The translations under genes were made by a program, and so were the position numbers. Positions 29,070 through 39,662 of a stretch of DNA of 64,000 nucleotides are shown in pieces. Each line of letters begins with the position of its first letter. The first letter of the stretch is position 1. Origin of the DNA: Mesostigma viride. Lineage: Eukaryota; Streptophyta; Mesostigmatophyceae; Mesostigmatales; Mesostigmataceae. The notes below the pieces were generated by a model. It saw nothing but the letters and a program-made list of their open reading frames with translations. It made no database searches and was not told the origin of the DNA. The stretch is from contig RPFO01000072.1 of NCBI GenBank assembly GCA_009746045.1, forward strand, positions 3,136,823-3,200,822, written 5' to 3'.

Positions 29070-29640
29070 TCGTAGGTCACATGTCAATGCACGTGAAGGA
29101 TGCCAAAGCGGTGAATAAGAATCCCAAATGCGCGCTCTATGACCTGCCTGCACAAAGAGATGTAATAGTTACATGCGTCCTCTTGGACGCTGAGACCCCT
29201 TCCTGGGTAGGGAGTCACAAGCCAAGGCTTGATGATGTATGCCTCATCTGCCACTATGTAGAATCCTTCTGGCAGGCCAACACATGCCATTCAGTTGCCG
29301 TGTGCAAAGAGCTGACACGAAATGCGACACTGTCATGGGTACTGCCGCAACATTTGTTGGAGCCATACAGAAAACGACATTTCGAATCGCACACAGCTTG
29401 CATGACAAGCGCATAAAACCCCTTACGATTGTAGTACTGCCTGGGGTTCGCTACCTCCGACTTGAAGGTTTTTTTTTTTTTTAATCTTGATTGCGATACC
29501 ATCGAGCGCACGTCCAACACAACCATCAACAACTCCCCTGGTCGTCTGGTTGAATCGAAACCATCGGCCAAACGCGACAGTTCGCCCGAATCATCCGTGG
29601 TTGCGAGTGCGCTTCTCATTAGCAGCTCGCGGCAAGCCAA
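29070..29640 (-). pseudogene. PIF/Harbinger-type transposase fragment (DDE_Tnp_4-like)
   Basis: On the minus strand, YYNRKGFYALVMQAV followed by CGSTHDSVAFRVSSL matches the region around the second catalytic Asp of PIF/Harbinger transposases. In another frame, GFYIVADEAYIIKPWLVTPY and RQVIERAFGILIHRFGIL match the region with the third acidic residue and the conserved 'ERAFG.LK.RF' helix. The frame break lies near 29270. The first catalytic block is degraded (MVVLDVRSMVSQ) next to a T-run at 29468. The N-terminal domain is missing, so this is a dead relic. Confidence 0.85.
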
Positions 29641-29699
29641 ACCGACTTACGTAGGGCTTGGAAACGTGCACCACGCCTTGAGAGACGTATCTTTTTCCT

Positions 29700-31909
29700 G
29701 TACGCCTTCGCGTCATCTTCAAATCCTGCAAATCATTCCACTATAGTCCTCCTTGTCAATCCTGTCCTCGTCGGGCTTGCGCATAAGGTGGTATGACTGG
29801 CGAGACATAATGGCCGAGTGTTTTCGTGCTTTAAATACGCAACTGAAATGGTCGGAATTACAAACTGCAATGGCACACACAGCTATGGCAACCAGCCTTC
29901 ACGTCGGTAGTAGCAAGCAGCCCGACCACCAGGATTTTCCCGCCAATTATTCCTTTTTAACTTTTAACTCCGAAAAAAAAATAACAGGGGTCCGTGGCCA
30001 AGCCCGTCTGGAGTTATTTTTTTATCTCCGGTGAGTTAAAACCGCAAGTTACTTTTCACCGTTGGATGAAAACCGGCCCTCAATCTCACCGTCCCGGCAT
30101 TTTTTCCCGCCACTTTTAACTCCGCGAAGTCAAATCCCGTATAGACCGGGCCGCATGCCTCATGCATTCGGTACAATCATGTACATACAGTACATATGTA
30201 ATCAGTTCATTTCCCACGCCGGCCCGCCCGGCGTGAAGACAGAGTCTCAGAGGTACTGTTGTACTGTAGAGGATAAATCTGGGGACCCAGACTTCCCAGT
30301 GGGCTTCGTCCGGCCTTTCCTGGCAACCATAATGGGCATTCCAGGGTGTTCACGTGGTTTTCCTACAGTACTGTACTGTACAGTGTACTGTACTGTACTG
30401 CACCTCGGGAGATTGTCGCCTACTGGGTCGAGATTGTCTGTGGTTCCGCTTACGAGTCTGTCGATTTCCGGTGAAATCAGGATTTCACCGGAAATACAGT
30501 ATTACTGTAGCCATGGCACCTCCATACAGGAATCCAAATCTGTTCTCGATCTTCTGGGAATCCTTCCTGTGGGTAACGCCGCCAGAGCGGCAGTGCAACC
30601 CTACTCTTACTGTAAGCGGAACCACAGACAACCCTACTCTTACAGTAGTCAAAGACGGGGAAAATATCAATGCGTACAAAGTACTGTAAAAAAACGCAGT
30701 CGACGATCTGAGAATGCCCCCCGGCTGGCGTGCAGGTGTGACGGCCTGTGTGTCCTTTCCGGGCAAAATGAAGACGCCTAAAAAGTCTGCCTGCGGTGGA
30801 ACTCCTTGGATACCTTACCCATTGGAGCGGATTGGAGCCCATTTGAGACATAGTCTTTATGAAGTCCGCCGTAATTGCATAGCTGCTTTAGTCACGCAAA
30901 TCTGTGACGCTTACCCTGCATGGGTATGTGCTTTCTGCCATGGTTGAGAGAGATGAAGAAAGCTTTTTTCCTCCCAGGCCTTACAGCTTCGTAAAGGACA
31001 CAGGTCCTGGGAGCCCCCTTCAGCCATCCGCTCGCATTTTTCTCCGCTCGCAATCGTTTGATAGGCTGCGGTGCTGTCATTGATATGGGCTTTTTCTGCT
31101 GCATTAATCTCTCTCCGTGTTTGTTCAGCTCAAATGAAGCCCGCTGGGCGCCTGCTTCTAGTTGTGACGGCGTTGTGCGCCATAACCATCGCGTTCACAC
31201 AGGTAGAAGCGACGCTGCCGTGGGCACCCCAGGGCCTTATATTGTGGAGGCGTTTCCGGATCTTGTTCATCGTTTTTTGGGCAGCTGCCTGTGGGCTCTG
31301 ATAATAAATACGTCTAGTTCTGGGTAATACCTGTAATTCCTTAATACTGCTCATCATTCTGAGTACCGCGTTTCAAATTTGCATTAGACTGCAATCTGTG
31401 TCTGTGGAGGTCATATTGCATACCTGGGGGGCAACTGCCGACAATCAAGACGACATTTCCATTCCCATAAAAGCCAGTGTTGCACACATGCTGTAGCGGG
31501 ATGCCGCAACCCACGCTGGATTGTGCACGGATAGAGGATTCTGCACCATGTACAGTACGCTGTACAGTACACTGTACAGTACGCTGCTCTCAGGGCCTTG
31601 GTGCCTTGCATGTTCAGTATGCTGCCATGAATGCTTATGTCGGTTGTGGCAGTGTTAACAGCCCTTAAAGCCGGCATCATGGCAAGCTGCTGGCCTATGA
31701 TCCGATCATTGCCTGCCCTCTAGCAGCACGCTGGCGTCGAGGCGGCAACAGCTGGCGGACCTGCCCCAGTGGACGATACCCTGGCTACTTGTAAGTAGCG
31801 CCTTGGGAGTGACGTATCTGTTACTCTACGCATGTAGCAGAAAACAGGCATCCAAAAGCGACTGCCGTGCGATGCAACAGTAAAGCACGCCACAGGCTGG
31901 AAGAGTTAA
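29700..31909. other. Gene-poor stretch with TACAGTAC repeats and hairpins
   Basis: No convincing gene. TACTGTAC-type alternating repeats occur at 30365-30400 and 31545-31590. 30464-30495 is a perfect hairpin. About 30432-30456 and 30608-30637 are inverted copies of each other (TGTCTGTGGTTCCGCTTAC), so 30432-30637 can fold as one structure. Confidence 0.5.
30464..30495. repeat. Perfect 15-bp-arm hairpin, 2-nt loop
   Basis: ATTTCCGGTGAAATC, AG, GATTTCACCGGAAAT. It lies within larger inverted repeats. A related half, TTTCACCGGAAA, occurs near 54996. Confidence 0.9.
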
Positions 31910-33266
31910 TTAACCCATAGTCCGCTGACCCATTTTTGGCACTTTCATACCCCTGAAAATGAAAAAAATCATAACTCACAGGCCACAACTCCAAATACCC
32001 CCAACCAAGATGCTAGGAGTATCTACACTTCAAGGGCTTTCAGAATATGCAATAATAGCTTGGCTTTATCAAAGCATTTGGATGATAGCTCCAGTCAAAG
32101 TTGGCCAAAAGACGATCTTTTTTCCCCAAGGAAAAGTCTACCCCCCCTAACTTCCCAGGGAGGGCAGGGAATCTCAATACCAAGATTGGACAACTTAGTT
32201 GGATAGTCCAAAGGTGGTTTCCTTGGGTCAGACCACCCGGATAACCCATTACCCCTATATAACGTGCTCATACATGTGTGTGGGTTACGCGCGTGTAAAC
32301 AGCTATCTATGACATGCAACACAATAATGCATTATAACAAGCTATCAAAGGCTGCCAAAAGTGCTGGAAAACAAACACATTGCCTACCTGCACTAACGGA
32401 GTGGTATACTCTAAAGAAATGCCAAAAACTGGGCACTTTCAGCGCTAATACCACTCTTTACAACAGGCATGGAACTTGCTGAAATATGCATGGATAAAAT
32501 CGTCATTTATAATGCATGGGATACGTATTCCGCTGCAATTAAACAACATGCAAATACGTTGTCGTACCTGGCTCGTTCATGCCCTACCCGGATTCCGCTG
32601 GCCGGGACCCTCATATCTCACACATACTGATGCTCTACATGCAAAGGCCGCCATAGCCGCATACTTCATGATCCGCCATGACTACCAGGTCGATGTTCCG
32701 TGCAAAGATAGCTATACTAAACTAGTCCGCATTTTCAGCAAACGCTGCAGCTGATGTCCCTTACCCAAACTGGATGCCCGGGCTGGCGCAGATTGCCCAG
32801 CCATAGGGAGAAAATCGACCTATGATAAGCTATGACTCATCTGAAACTGACGACCAGGAAGGTTATATTTTCCTACCTGTATTTTCCCAACCCTAGAAAT
32901 CTGGCCGTGCCTGACCTACGAAAATCATGCATCGTCATTCTGAGCAACATTCTGAACCGTTTCAAGCCGTGAGACGTAAAAATTTCGTGACAGCGGCACG
33001 TTGGCAGCCATATCTCATTATGCGCGCGCGAGCGAAAATTTCCCGCCAAAGTCACGTGATACATTCTCAATGCACGTTGTATTTACCAGGCTATGGCGAA
33101 TATTACCCCCAAACTTATGCATCACCTTCGTCCCTAAGTGTTCCCAGACCCACCGGACCACTGACATCCGTCATGTGCAAGTGGCCCGGCGCTCACGGCG
33201 CGGCGCGAAATTCGACCGTTAGTCAAACTACCCGACAGGTCGGGTAGTTTACGGACTATGGGTTAA
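31910..33266. mobile_element. piggyBac-like DNA transposon, non-autonomous (1349 bp, TTAA duplication)
   Basis: TTAA at 31910-31913 is followed by CCCATAGTCCG. CGGACTATGGG at 33252-33262 is followed by TTAA at 33263-33266. Terminal repeats beginning CCC next to duplicated TTAA are the hallmark of the piggyBac superfamily. A subterminal hairpin (AAACTACCCGAC ... GTCGGGTAGTTT, 33225-33250) lies next to the right end. No transposase is recognisable inside, so it would rely on a transposase elsewhere. Confidence 0.8.
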
Positions 33267-34777
33267 GGCAGTTCGGCTCGCAGCTCAATGCTGGGCGACT
33301 TGGATCATTTTCGCTGGCTCCCTTGTCGCCTGCACGTATGTCGCCACATTGTGTGGTAGGTTGTAATGTATGTGTCGCGGTGCTGGTCTCAGGCCTGCGC
33401 TGCTCCCATTGCATGTCTGTTACAACGTCGTGTCAATCACATTCAGACTGTTACAATTTCCTGTCACATTAAGTTTGTCAGATATCTTGCCTTCGCGTTG
33501 ACCTTTGAAAATTGAGACAATCATGTCAGCACAGGCGGGCTAACCGACAGAGGCGTGCACAACAGCAAAAGTGTCCCATGCCCTACCCATGAAAACATGT
33601 GACGATCGAGTGAAAACAGTATACCAAGATTACTAGGTTAACGTGGAAAGAGCCATGCAAGGTGCAGGAGGAGCCAAATGTTCCCCCCGGCGTAGATGGC
33701 CAGCTCTTTCTTGTTTGCCTAGCTGATGCTTATCTTTTTAAGCCTATTCTTTGCTTATCCTTAGCTTTTTTGGCCTATGCGTACCTCTACTTGGCTTTTT
33801 AAGCTTATTCTTGGCTTCAACTTAGCTTTTGCTTATGCTTAGCTTCTAAGTAGTGTATTCTTAGCCTCTACTTTGCTTTTTTTAACACTGAAGCAATATC
33901 AGCTTGTAGCGGTCTAGCAGGCTTCTCCATGGCTCTGGTTTTATAAAGCAAAGCACCCTAAACCTGGCATTCCCTTGGGGCTACGCGTGGGAAGTTTTAA
34001 CCTTACCCACTGTCATGGAAGGCTTGAATGGCTTTTGTGCTGGCGTTTGATCAATTCCCCAACGTACCGTCAGTGCCTGCTTATGCTGGCACCAATTTAT
34101 GTCCCACCCATCTCCCCACCCTCCTGCTCAGGACTTGTGTCATTAAGGGGTCGATGGTTTCTTTATAGGTACCCATGCGACGCAGTCTTCTGATTTTAAT
34201 TAATTGTTGATTTATCTCCCCACAAGAAAATGTCTTATGGTGTTTTCACATAACAGGACAATTTTCCAGAAACTCAAGCACATATCGATCCCGAAGCAAA
34301 TGCGAGGCTTGAGCCCAGTTCCGGCGCATCGAAATAGTTGAAAATTACTGGTTACTCTACCCTGCCCCGCGTCCCTACTTGGCAACCGAGATTGTCAGAC
34401 CGTATCTCCACGTCCCTCTGAACCACTCGAACTCGAGTCCCTGATACTTGGGAATCAATTCTCCATAAACCGCAATGTTCGGATCCGTCTAGGTGGCCAT
34501 TGCCTCACCAGTTCGACCTCTCAGAAACCCGACCTGCACTACCTGCACAAGAGTTTCGGCGGTGCAGGTAGTGCAGGTCAGTTTCCAGCACCTTTCTGTC
34601 GAATCCCAGGTTTTGGGTCCACCTGCACCGGGAATGTGGAAAGGTCCGGGAGTCCGAAAGTACAACTAGGCTACAATTAGGACGGAATCACCACCTGCAC
34701 TCGAAATGTGGAAACATCCTGAATTCCCCGTGTTTTTTTCGCTGTGTCTCATGCCCCCGCCCATGCAGCCCAAGTCC
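33267..34777. other. Intergenic stretch with AGCTT-rich low complexity and a hairpin
   Basis: 33715-33890 is rich in CTTAGCTTTT-like words. A perfect inverted repeat lies at 34531-34579. CCACCTGCAC with GAAATGTGGAAA recurs at about 34619 and 34690, just upstream of the gene at 34786. No gene is seen. Confidence 0.5.
34531..34579. repeat. Perfect 18-bp inverted repeat, 13-nt loop
   Basis: GACCTGCACTACCTGCAC and GTGCAGGTAGTGCAGGTC flank AAGAGTTTCGGCG. It sits about 200 bp upstream of the coding start at 34786 and shares CCTGCAC with two further upstream copies, so a regulatory role is possible but unproven. Confidence 0.85.
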
Positions 34778-34785
34778 TCTGCCCG

Positions 34786-36141
34786 ATGGACATTAGTGAG
34801 TTCAAGCGCCAGGTCAACGATGAGCGCGGTTGCAAGTTCATCGCGGGGGCGGGCAGCGCCCTCACCCCCACCGTGAAACTCAAGGCCTTGGGCAACTTCA
34901 CGTATGGGGCACCCCTGCGGATGTGGTACGTGGTGGCAATGGGTTCATCAATTACCATCGCAACCGCATTAACTGCGTCTTTGAATGAGGCACGTCTGCT
35001 CTCTGATTGGCCATACCCATCCCTTCACCATACCCATGGATGCTCAGCATGAAACGATCCTTGACATTGACAAGCACGGGCGAGTTACAGAATTTTGTGT
35101 GAGTAGAAATGGGATGAAAATTCTGGAGGTGCCAGATGCCAATTAATGCCCCCTAAATTGTATGATGTAGAGTATCGACCGATTGCTTTGACTATGTGCG
35201 ATTTGGCATCATATCCGACTTTTTCTGATGCCTTTTTTGCTATCGTTTTTGGCACTTTTGTTTTTTTGTTGTGCAGGGACGGGAATGCATTTGTGAACGT
35301 GGGAAAAGCCGCCGGCCATGGCTGGTATAGCTGCCACCAGCTGATGCCAGGGGAGCAGCCTCGTGACATCTGCGCGCTGTATGACAACTTGAATGTGACG
35401 CTGCGCTCCATAAAGCCGCTCGTTGATTGGCTGTTTGTGGGTGCAGCCAGGAAGGGCTCCAAGGTATGCTGCAAGACACGACTAGGAAGGGCTAGGTAGC
35501 TGTTACGGAACGAGGTAGGACCCGAGCTATCGTGCGCATCGTACCGCAGAGATTTGATGGAGAGTTTGGTGGCAGCGTGACAGTTTGGTTGAGCTATTCA
35601 GGTTTGGGGCGCCAGGTTTTTGGCGTCCTGTCAATGGCTGATAAGGTTTCCATCGCAGGTAGAGCGGCAGATAAGTAAGCCCTGATGCGGAATCGCCAAA
35701 CGAGTGCCCGGCAGCCACTAGTGTGCCTGCACATAAGCTGCATGCATTGTTCATGCAACTGCACATACCTCTGCTTCGACATTGAGGTCAGCTAGAAATT
35801 CAGTGCGCTATGAACTAGTGGTCATGAGATGTGCAGGAAAACAAATTTGCAGTAGATCTTACATGTTATTCTCTGGCTGCGCAATGCTGTTTGCTCTTAC
35901 TGCCGTCTATGCTAAATTTCTCCCGCAGATACGCTCACGCTCCTTGGCGGGCGCCGGGCATTTGAGCAAGTTCTGGCCTGCCATCCTGCACAGGGTATGC
36001 ATCAAGCTCCAGCTCCAGTCAGCCTACATCCCATCCACTGGCAAGCGTGAAACTGGGCCGCCAGAGGACAAGTATAACACAGAGGGGGATGATCGGCGCG
36101 CTGGGTGGTGCGTCTACGCACGGGTGTCGCAGTTTTCCTGA
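34786..36141 (+). CDS. Three-exon gene of unknown function (171 residues)
   Basis: Exons 34786-34901, 35277-35463 and 35929-36141. Donors GTATGG and GTATGC and acceptors TTGTGCAG and CCCGCAG join in phase (2, then 0) to one uninterrupted frame. The product starts MDISEFKRQVNDERGCKFIA, crosses intron 1 at ALGNFT|DGNAFVNVGKAA, intron 2 at RKGSK|IRSRSLAG, and ends WCVYARVSQFS. It is a small, apparently globular, soluble protein with no recognised domain. A further acceptor at 34778 (CCATGCAG) leaves open that more 5' exons exist. No frameshift is needed, unlike the element genes nearby. Confidence 0.55.
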
Positions 36142-36575
36142 TGAGGAGAAGAGTCAGCTTGCAGGAAGCCTGCATGCGAAGTGCATCAATGTGGATGCTT
36201 GAAAGTAAGGGTTAGGAAAAAGTGATAGCAGACTTTCTTAAAAGGCATAACCTGCACTAGTGCGCATGCATGCATGCATGCATGCATGTACAGCATCAAC
36301 TTGACAAACTGACAGCATCAACTTGACAACTGCCATGGTGACCTTGGAAAACCAGGCCAGCTGGGCCTGGCAGGCGAATGGCCCTGTCAATGGTCATGTG
36401 ATGGCGCAGCTGCAGCACCCCCAAGAACGCGGGGCCCCGCAAGGCCTCGGTAACTGCGTGTGCGGTGTCATGCTTGCCCTTCTCAAAAATCTTGAGAATG
36501 ATATTGCGTTGTCTGAGCTGAGCCACATTCTGTGACGCGACTGCGGTGGCAGCTGTCTTAGCCGCCTGGGCGACT
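36142..36575. other. Intergenic stretch with GCAT microsatellite
   Basis: GCATGCATGCATGCATGC lies at about 36264-36288. The duplicated phrase ACAGCATCAACTTGACAA follows. No gene is seen. Confidence 0.6.
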
Positions 36576-39500
36576 ACAAAATTAAATTAAATTATAACAT
36601 GAAGTCCTCCGTCGGGAGATCATGTAGCACATATTCCCGTGGATGGATGGAGGGGGGACAAAGCCGCGAAACCAAACTAATCTAACTCTAAGCTAATCTA
36701 ATCTAGAAAACCCTACCTATGCTACTCAGCAAAGCGCCCCTTCCGCTTGGGGGGAGGGGGCTTGCCCACAGGGGCGGGCGTATGAGCCTGGACAATGGTC
36801 TTCCAACTCTTCTTGTGCTGCATAGCAGTCCAAGCAAGAGAGAGGGAATGAATGCGATGTTCAAACTGAGCTGGGACCACTAGGTCAGCCATCAACTGCT
36901 GTGGGTAGGTCATGACATGTTTGCCTACCTTCTTAGGAATGTCCTTGGGGCCAGGCCAGGTCAGGATATGCCGCCCTAGCTGGCTGGCCAAGCCGCTGGG
37001 GGCCGGCCAGACCGAGGTCGGTGTCTACCTGGCTGGTGCGAGCAAGATGTCCTACGAATGCTATCCTACGCTGTCTAATCTCGTCCGAAATGCGAGGCAT
37101 GCCCTGGTACAAAGATTCTATAGACCTATGTGGAAAACCCTACATTCAGGGCCTGACGAAGCATCCTGGTTACCGTGCCGTTTAGCTTGGCCGCCAGCGT
37201 GTCCGTGAGCGTCCATGCCTCGGCGCCATACGTGAGCACCGTGAGGACGAGGACCTTGAGGAGCATGCGCTTGCGGTGCTCGCCGAGGACCTTCGAGTGC
37301 CAGTAGGTTTTGAGCGAACGGTGCCGAGCCCAGGTCAGGCCGATGCGGGTGTCCACATCGGCGGCGGTGTCAGGAAGCATGCTCCCCAGCAGTTTAAAGC
37401 GATCACGAAACGGGACCTCCGTCCCGTCTAGCAGCCGTGGTAGCGGCGGGCTACTGGAAGCCCCAATCACCATAGCCTCAGTTTTGACACTAGTCTCCAA
37501 CCCCACCGCCCGCGCCTCCAAGCCCAGACAGTCCAGCCAGGTCTGAATGTGCTCGGGGCGCGCGATGAGGGTGGTGTCGTCCGCATAAATCAGGTCGGCC
37601 AGGCGGTAGCCAGTGCTAACCCCGCCATGCTCGCGCTCGTTAAGGATGTCCAAGCCAGGCTCGAACCCAGCAGTCAAGCGCGCACGTGCCCGGCGCATGA
37701 CGTGATCCACGACAATAATGAACAGATATGGGGACAGGACACAACCTTGCCACACCCCGTGGAGAAGGGGGAATGGTGGGGTGGTGCCTTCCGCAGTCCG
37801 CACTACTGCCTGTGAGCCCTCATCAGTCGACGAATGGCAGCAATAAACGCTGGTGGTACCCGATCCAGAGCTACTATGGCCCAAAGAGCCTCCCAGAGGA
37901 CCGTGTCAAAGGCCTTGATATCGTCAACAAAAATGAAGACTAGCGGCAAACTGTCAGGGCAAAGGCGACGCACCTCCTCCATCAACCGGCGCGCGACAAA
38001 TGTACAGCCATGACAGTGTTACGACCACGACGGAAACCCATCTGAGACTCACCCAGGTGTGGGTCCAGCGCGGCGTGGAGCCTGTGCAGCATCATGCGCA
38101 TGAAGACCTTCAGCGCGGCGCTCTGGAGGCAGAGACCCCGGTAGTTACCGGGGTCAGCAGCAGAGCCCTTCTTGTACAGCATGACTCGGATGGCCGTCTG
38201 CCACTCAGCAGGCGGAGGCTCATCAGAGAGCAGGACACGGTTGCAGAATTTACGCCAGCAGAAGCTCCCTCCCCGCGTCAGGTCAGGGGTCTTCAGCAAC
38301 TCAGCCGAAAGGTGGTCGGCACCGACCACCGCGTCGTACCGGCGAGCAAGGGCGCCGTCCAATTCCTTCAATGTGAAGGGGTGGACGGCGCCGTCGGTGG
38401 CAAGGCAGCCCTCCTGCAAAGCGGGGACTTGGTAGTCCGCGGCCGAGGAGGGGGGCCGCAGGCGGCGGCGGGGGTCCGGCTACACCGCGGCCGTCTCGCG
38501 GGGTGAAGCGGCGGGGGAGGGGCGTGGGCCCCACCTGTCAAGGAAACATTGTGGGCCAACCAGCGGTCAAGGCTGACTGGCGCCGCACGTGCCGTCCCCC
38601 GTGTGCTCCACCGGGGTGCGCTGCCGCCGGCCGCCGAGCCGGTCAAGGTGGTACCACATATCCTTGCCCTGGTTGCGAGCTTGGCAGGCCTTGGCATCTG
38701 CTGATGCACTTGGCCGCCTCTCGGCGTCCTGAGCATGTGCGTAGGCCTCCCCAAGGGCGGCCATGAGCACCGGTTTCAGCAATGCGTCCCGGTTACGCTT
38801 GAGGCGGTGCCGGGCGGCCAAGACCTTGGGGTCCTGGCGGTAGAGCGGGCTGGGGCGGCGGCGGGGCATGACCGGCAGGTGCCGGGCCGCCAGCAGCGGG
38901 GCGCAGGCCGCAAAGCCCGCAAAAATGGCGGCGTTGGGAGAACCCTTGTCCAGCTCGTCGACGTCCGCGCCCGGGCGTCCAGGGCGTCCAGGGCGTCCTG
39001 GGCGACTATGGCATCCAGGTTCTTCCCCGCCGCGTCCGCGAACGAGACCCGCTTGGGAGGGGAGGTGGCCATGGCGCCGCCTTTAACTTCCAGCAATGTG
39101 GCTTGGGTGGCAGCAGAGGTAGCAGCCATAGACTTGAGCGCACCGTGCACAGACTTGAGCTCAGAGGTGAGTGAAGTCTGCTGCATGCCACGCAGCAGCT
39201 CAGTGGGGTCGGCTGCGCCGGCAGCTAGGCCGGTGTCGGCGTCGGCCGCGGTATCGGATGCGTTAGCGATGGTCGCCAGCGAGTTGCAGAGTTCATGGCA
39301 GCATGTTAAGAGGCAGGAGGTGCGTTGCTGGACCGTCGTCGTCCCATGTCAGCCACTCCGCGGGGCCGTCAGGCACAGCCGCGCCGGTGTTGGGATGGCG
39401 GATGATGTCGTCGGCGTCGTATCGGGATTTGAGGATTTGTTGCACGTCGGCAAGCGGCATGGTGAAAAATGCCGCAAGGTCGGCCGGTTGCAGGCGGGTT

Positions 39501-39600
39501 CCGAGGCTTGTATATTTGGTTAAATCAGACGTCGGTGAAGGCGGTGGGTTGGCAGGCGTGGGGGTAGCCTTGGCGGCCATGGAAGTGACTTCCGAGGTAC
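36576..39600 (-). mobile_element. Non-LTR retrotransposon E, degraded, with TAAAT tail
   Basis: Minus-strand element: a putative N-terminus at 39580 (MAAKATPTPANPPPSPTSDL), an Ala-rich linker, reverse transcriptase and a C-terminal segment ending KPPPPKRKGRFAE at 36722. The 3' tail on the minus strand is built of TTTAA units (about 36576-36595). At least six frame changes are needed. No apurinic-type or restriction-like endonuclease domain was recognised, so the coding part may have an internal deletion. It is related to the fragment at 51049-52075. Confidence 0.75.
37126..38419 (-). pseudogene. Reverse transcriptase domain of element E
   Basis: In order on the minus strand: SAADPGNYRGLCLQSAALKV and SQMGFRRGRNT (fingers), LVFIFVDDIKAFDTVLW (motif A, 37803-37985 frame), VWQGCVLSPYLFIIVVD (motif B), LIYADDTTLIA (motif C with the YADD catalytic pair) and FKLLGSMLPD, then YGAEAWTL of the thumb/connection. 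Two frame switches (near 37870 and 37985) make it inactive as read. The order and spacing of motifs are those of non-LTR reverse transcriptases. Confidence 0.88.
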
Positions 39601-39662
39601 GCGGCTTCTTGTGTCAGTGTTCCCAAGAAAAGTCCTTATTTTAGGACCAGTTTGATATATGT

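Noticed and set aside
30062-30781. 239-codon plus-strand frame
   Set aside because: It crosses inverted repeats and TACTGTAC runs, its composition is not protein-like and no domain is visible.
31131-31301. Short frame with a signal-peptide-like start (MKPAGRLLLVVTALCAITIA)
   Set aside because: Only 56 codons, no partner exon or similarity. A hydrophobic start alone is weak evidence.
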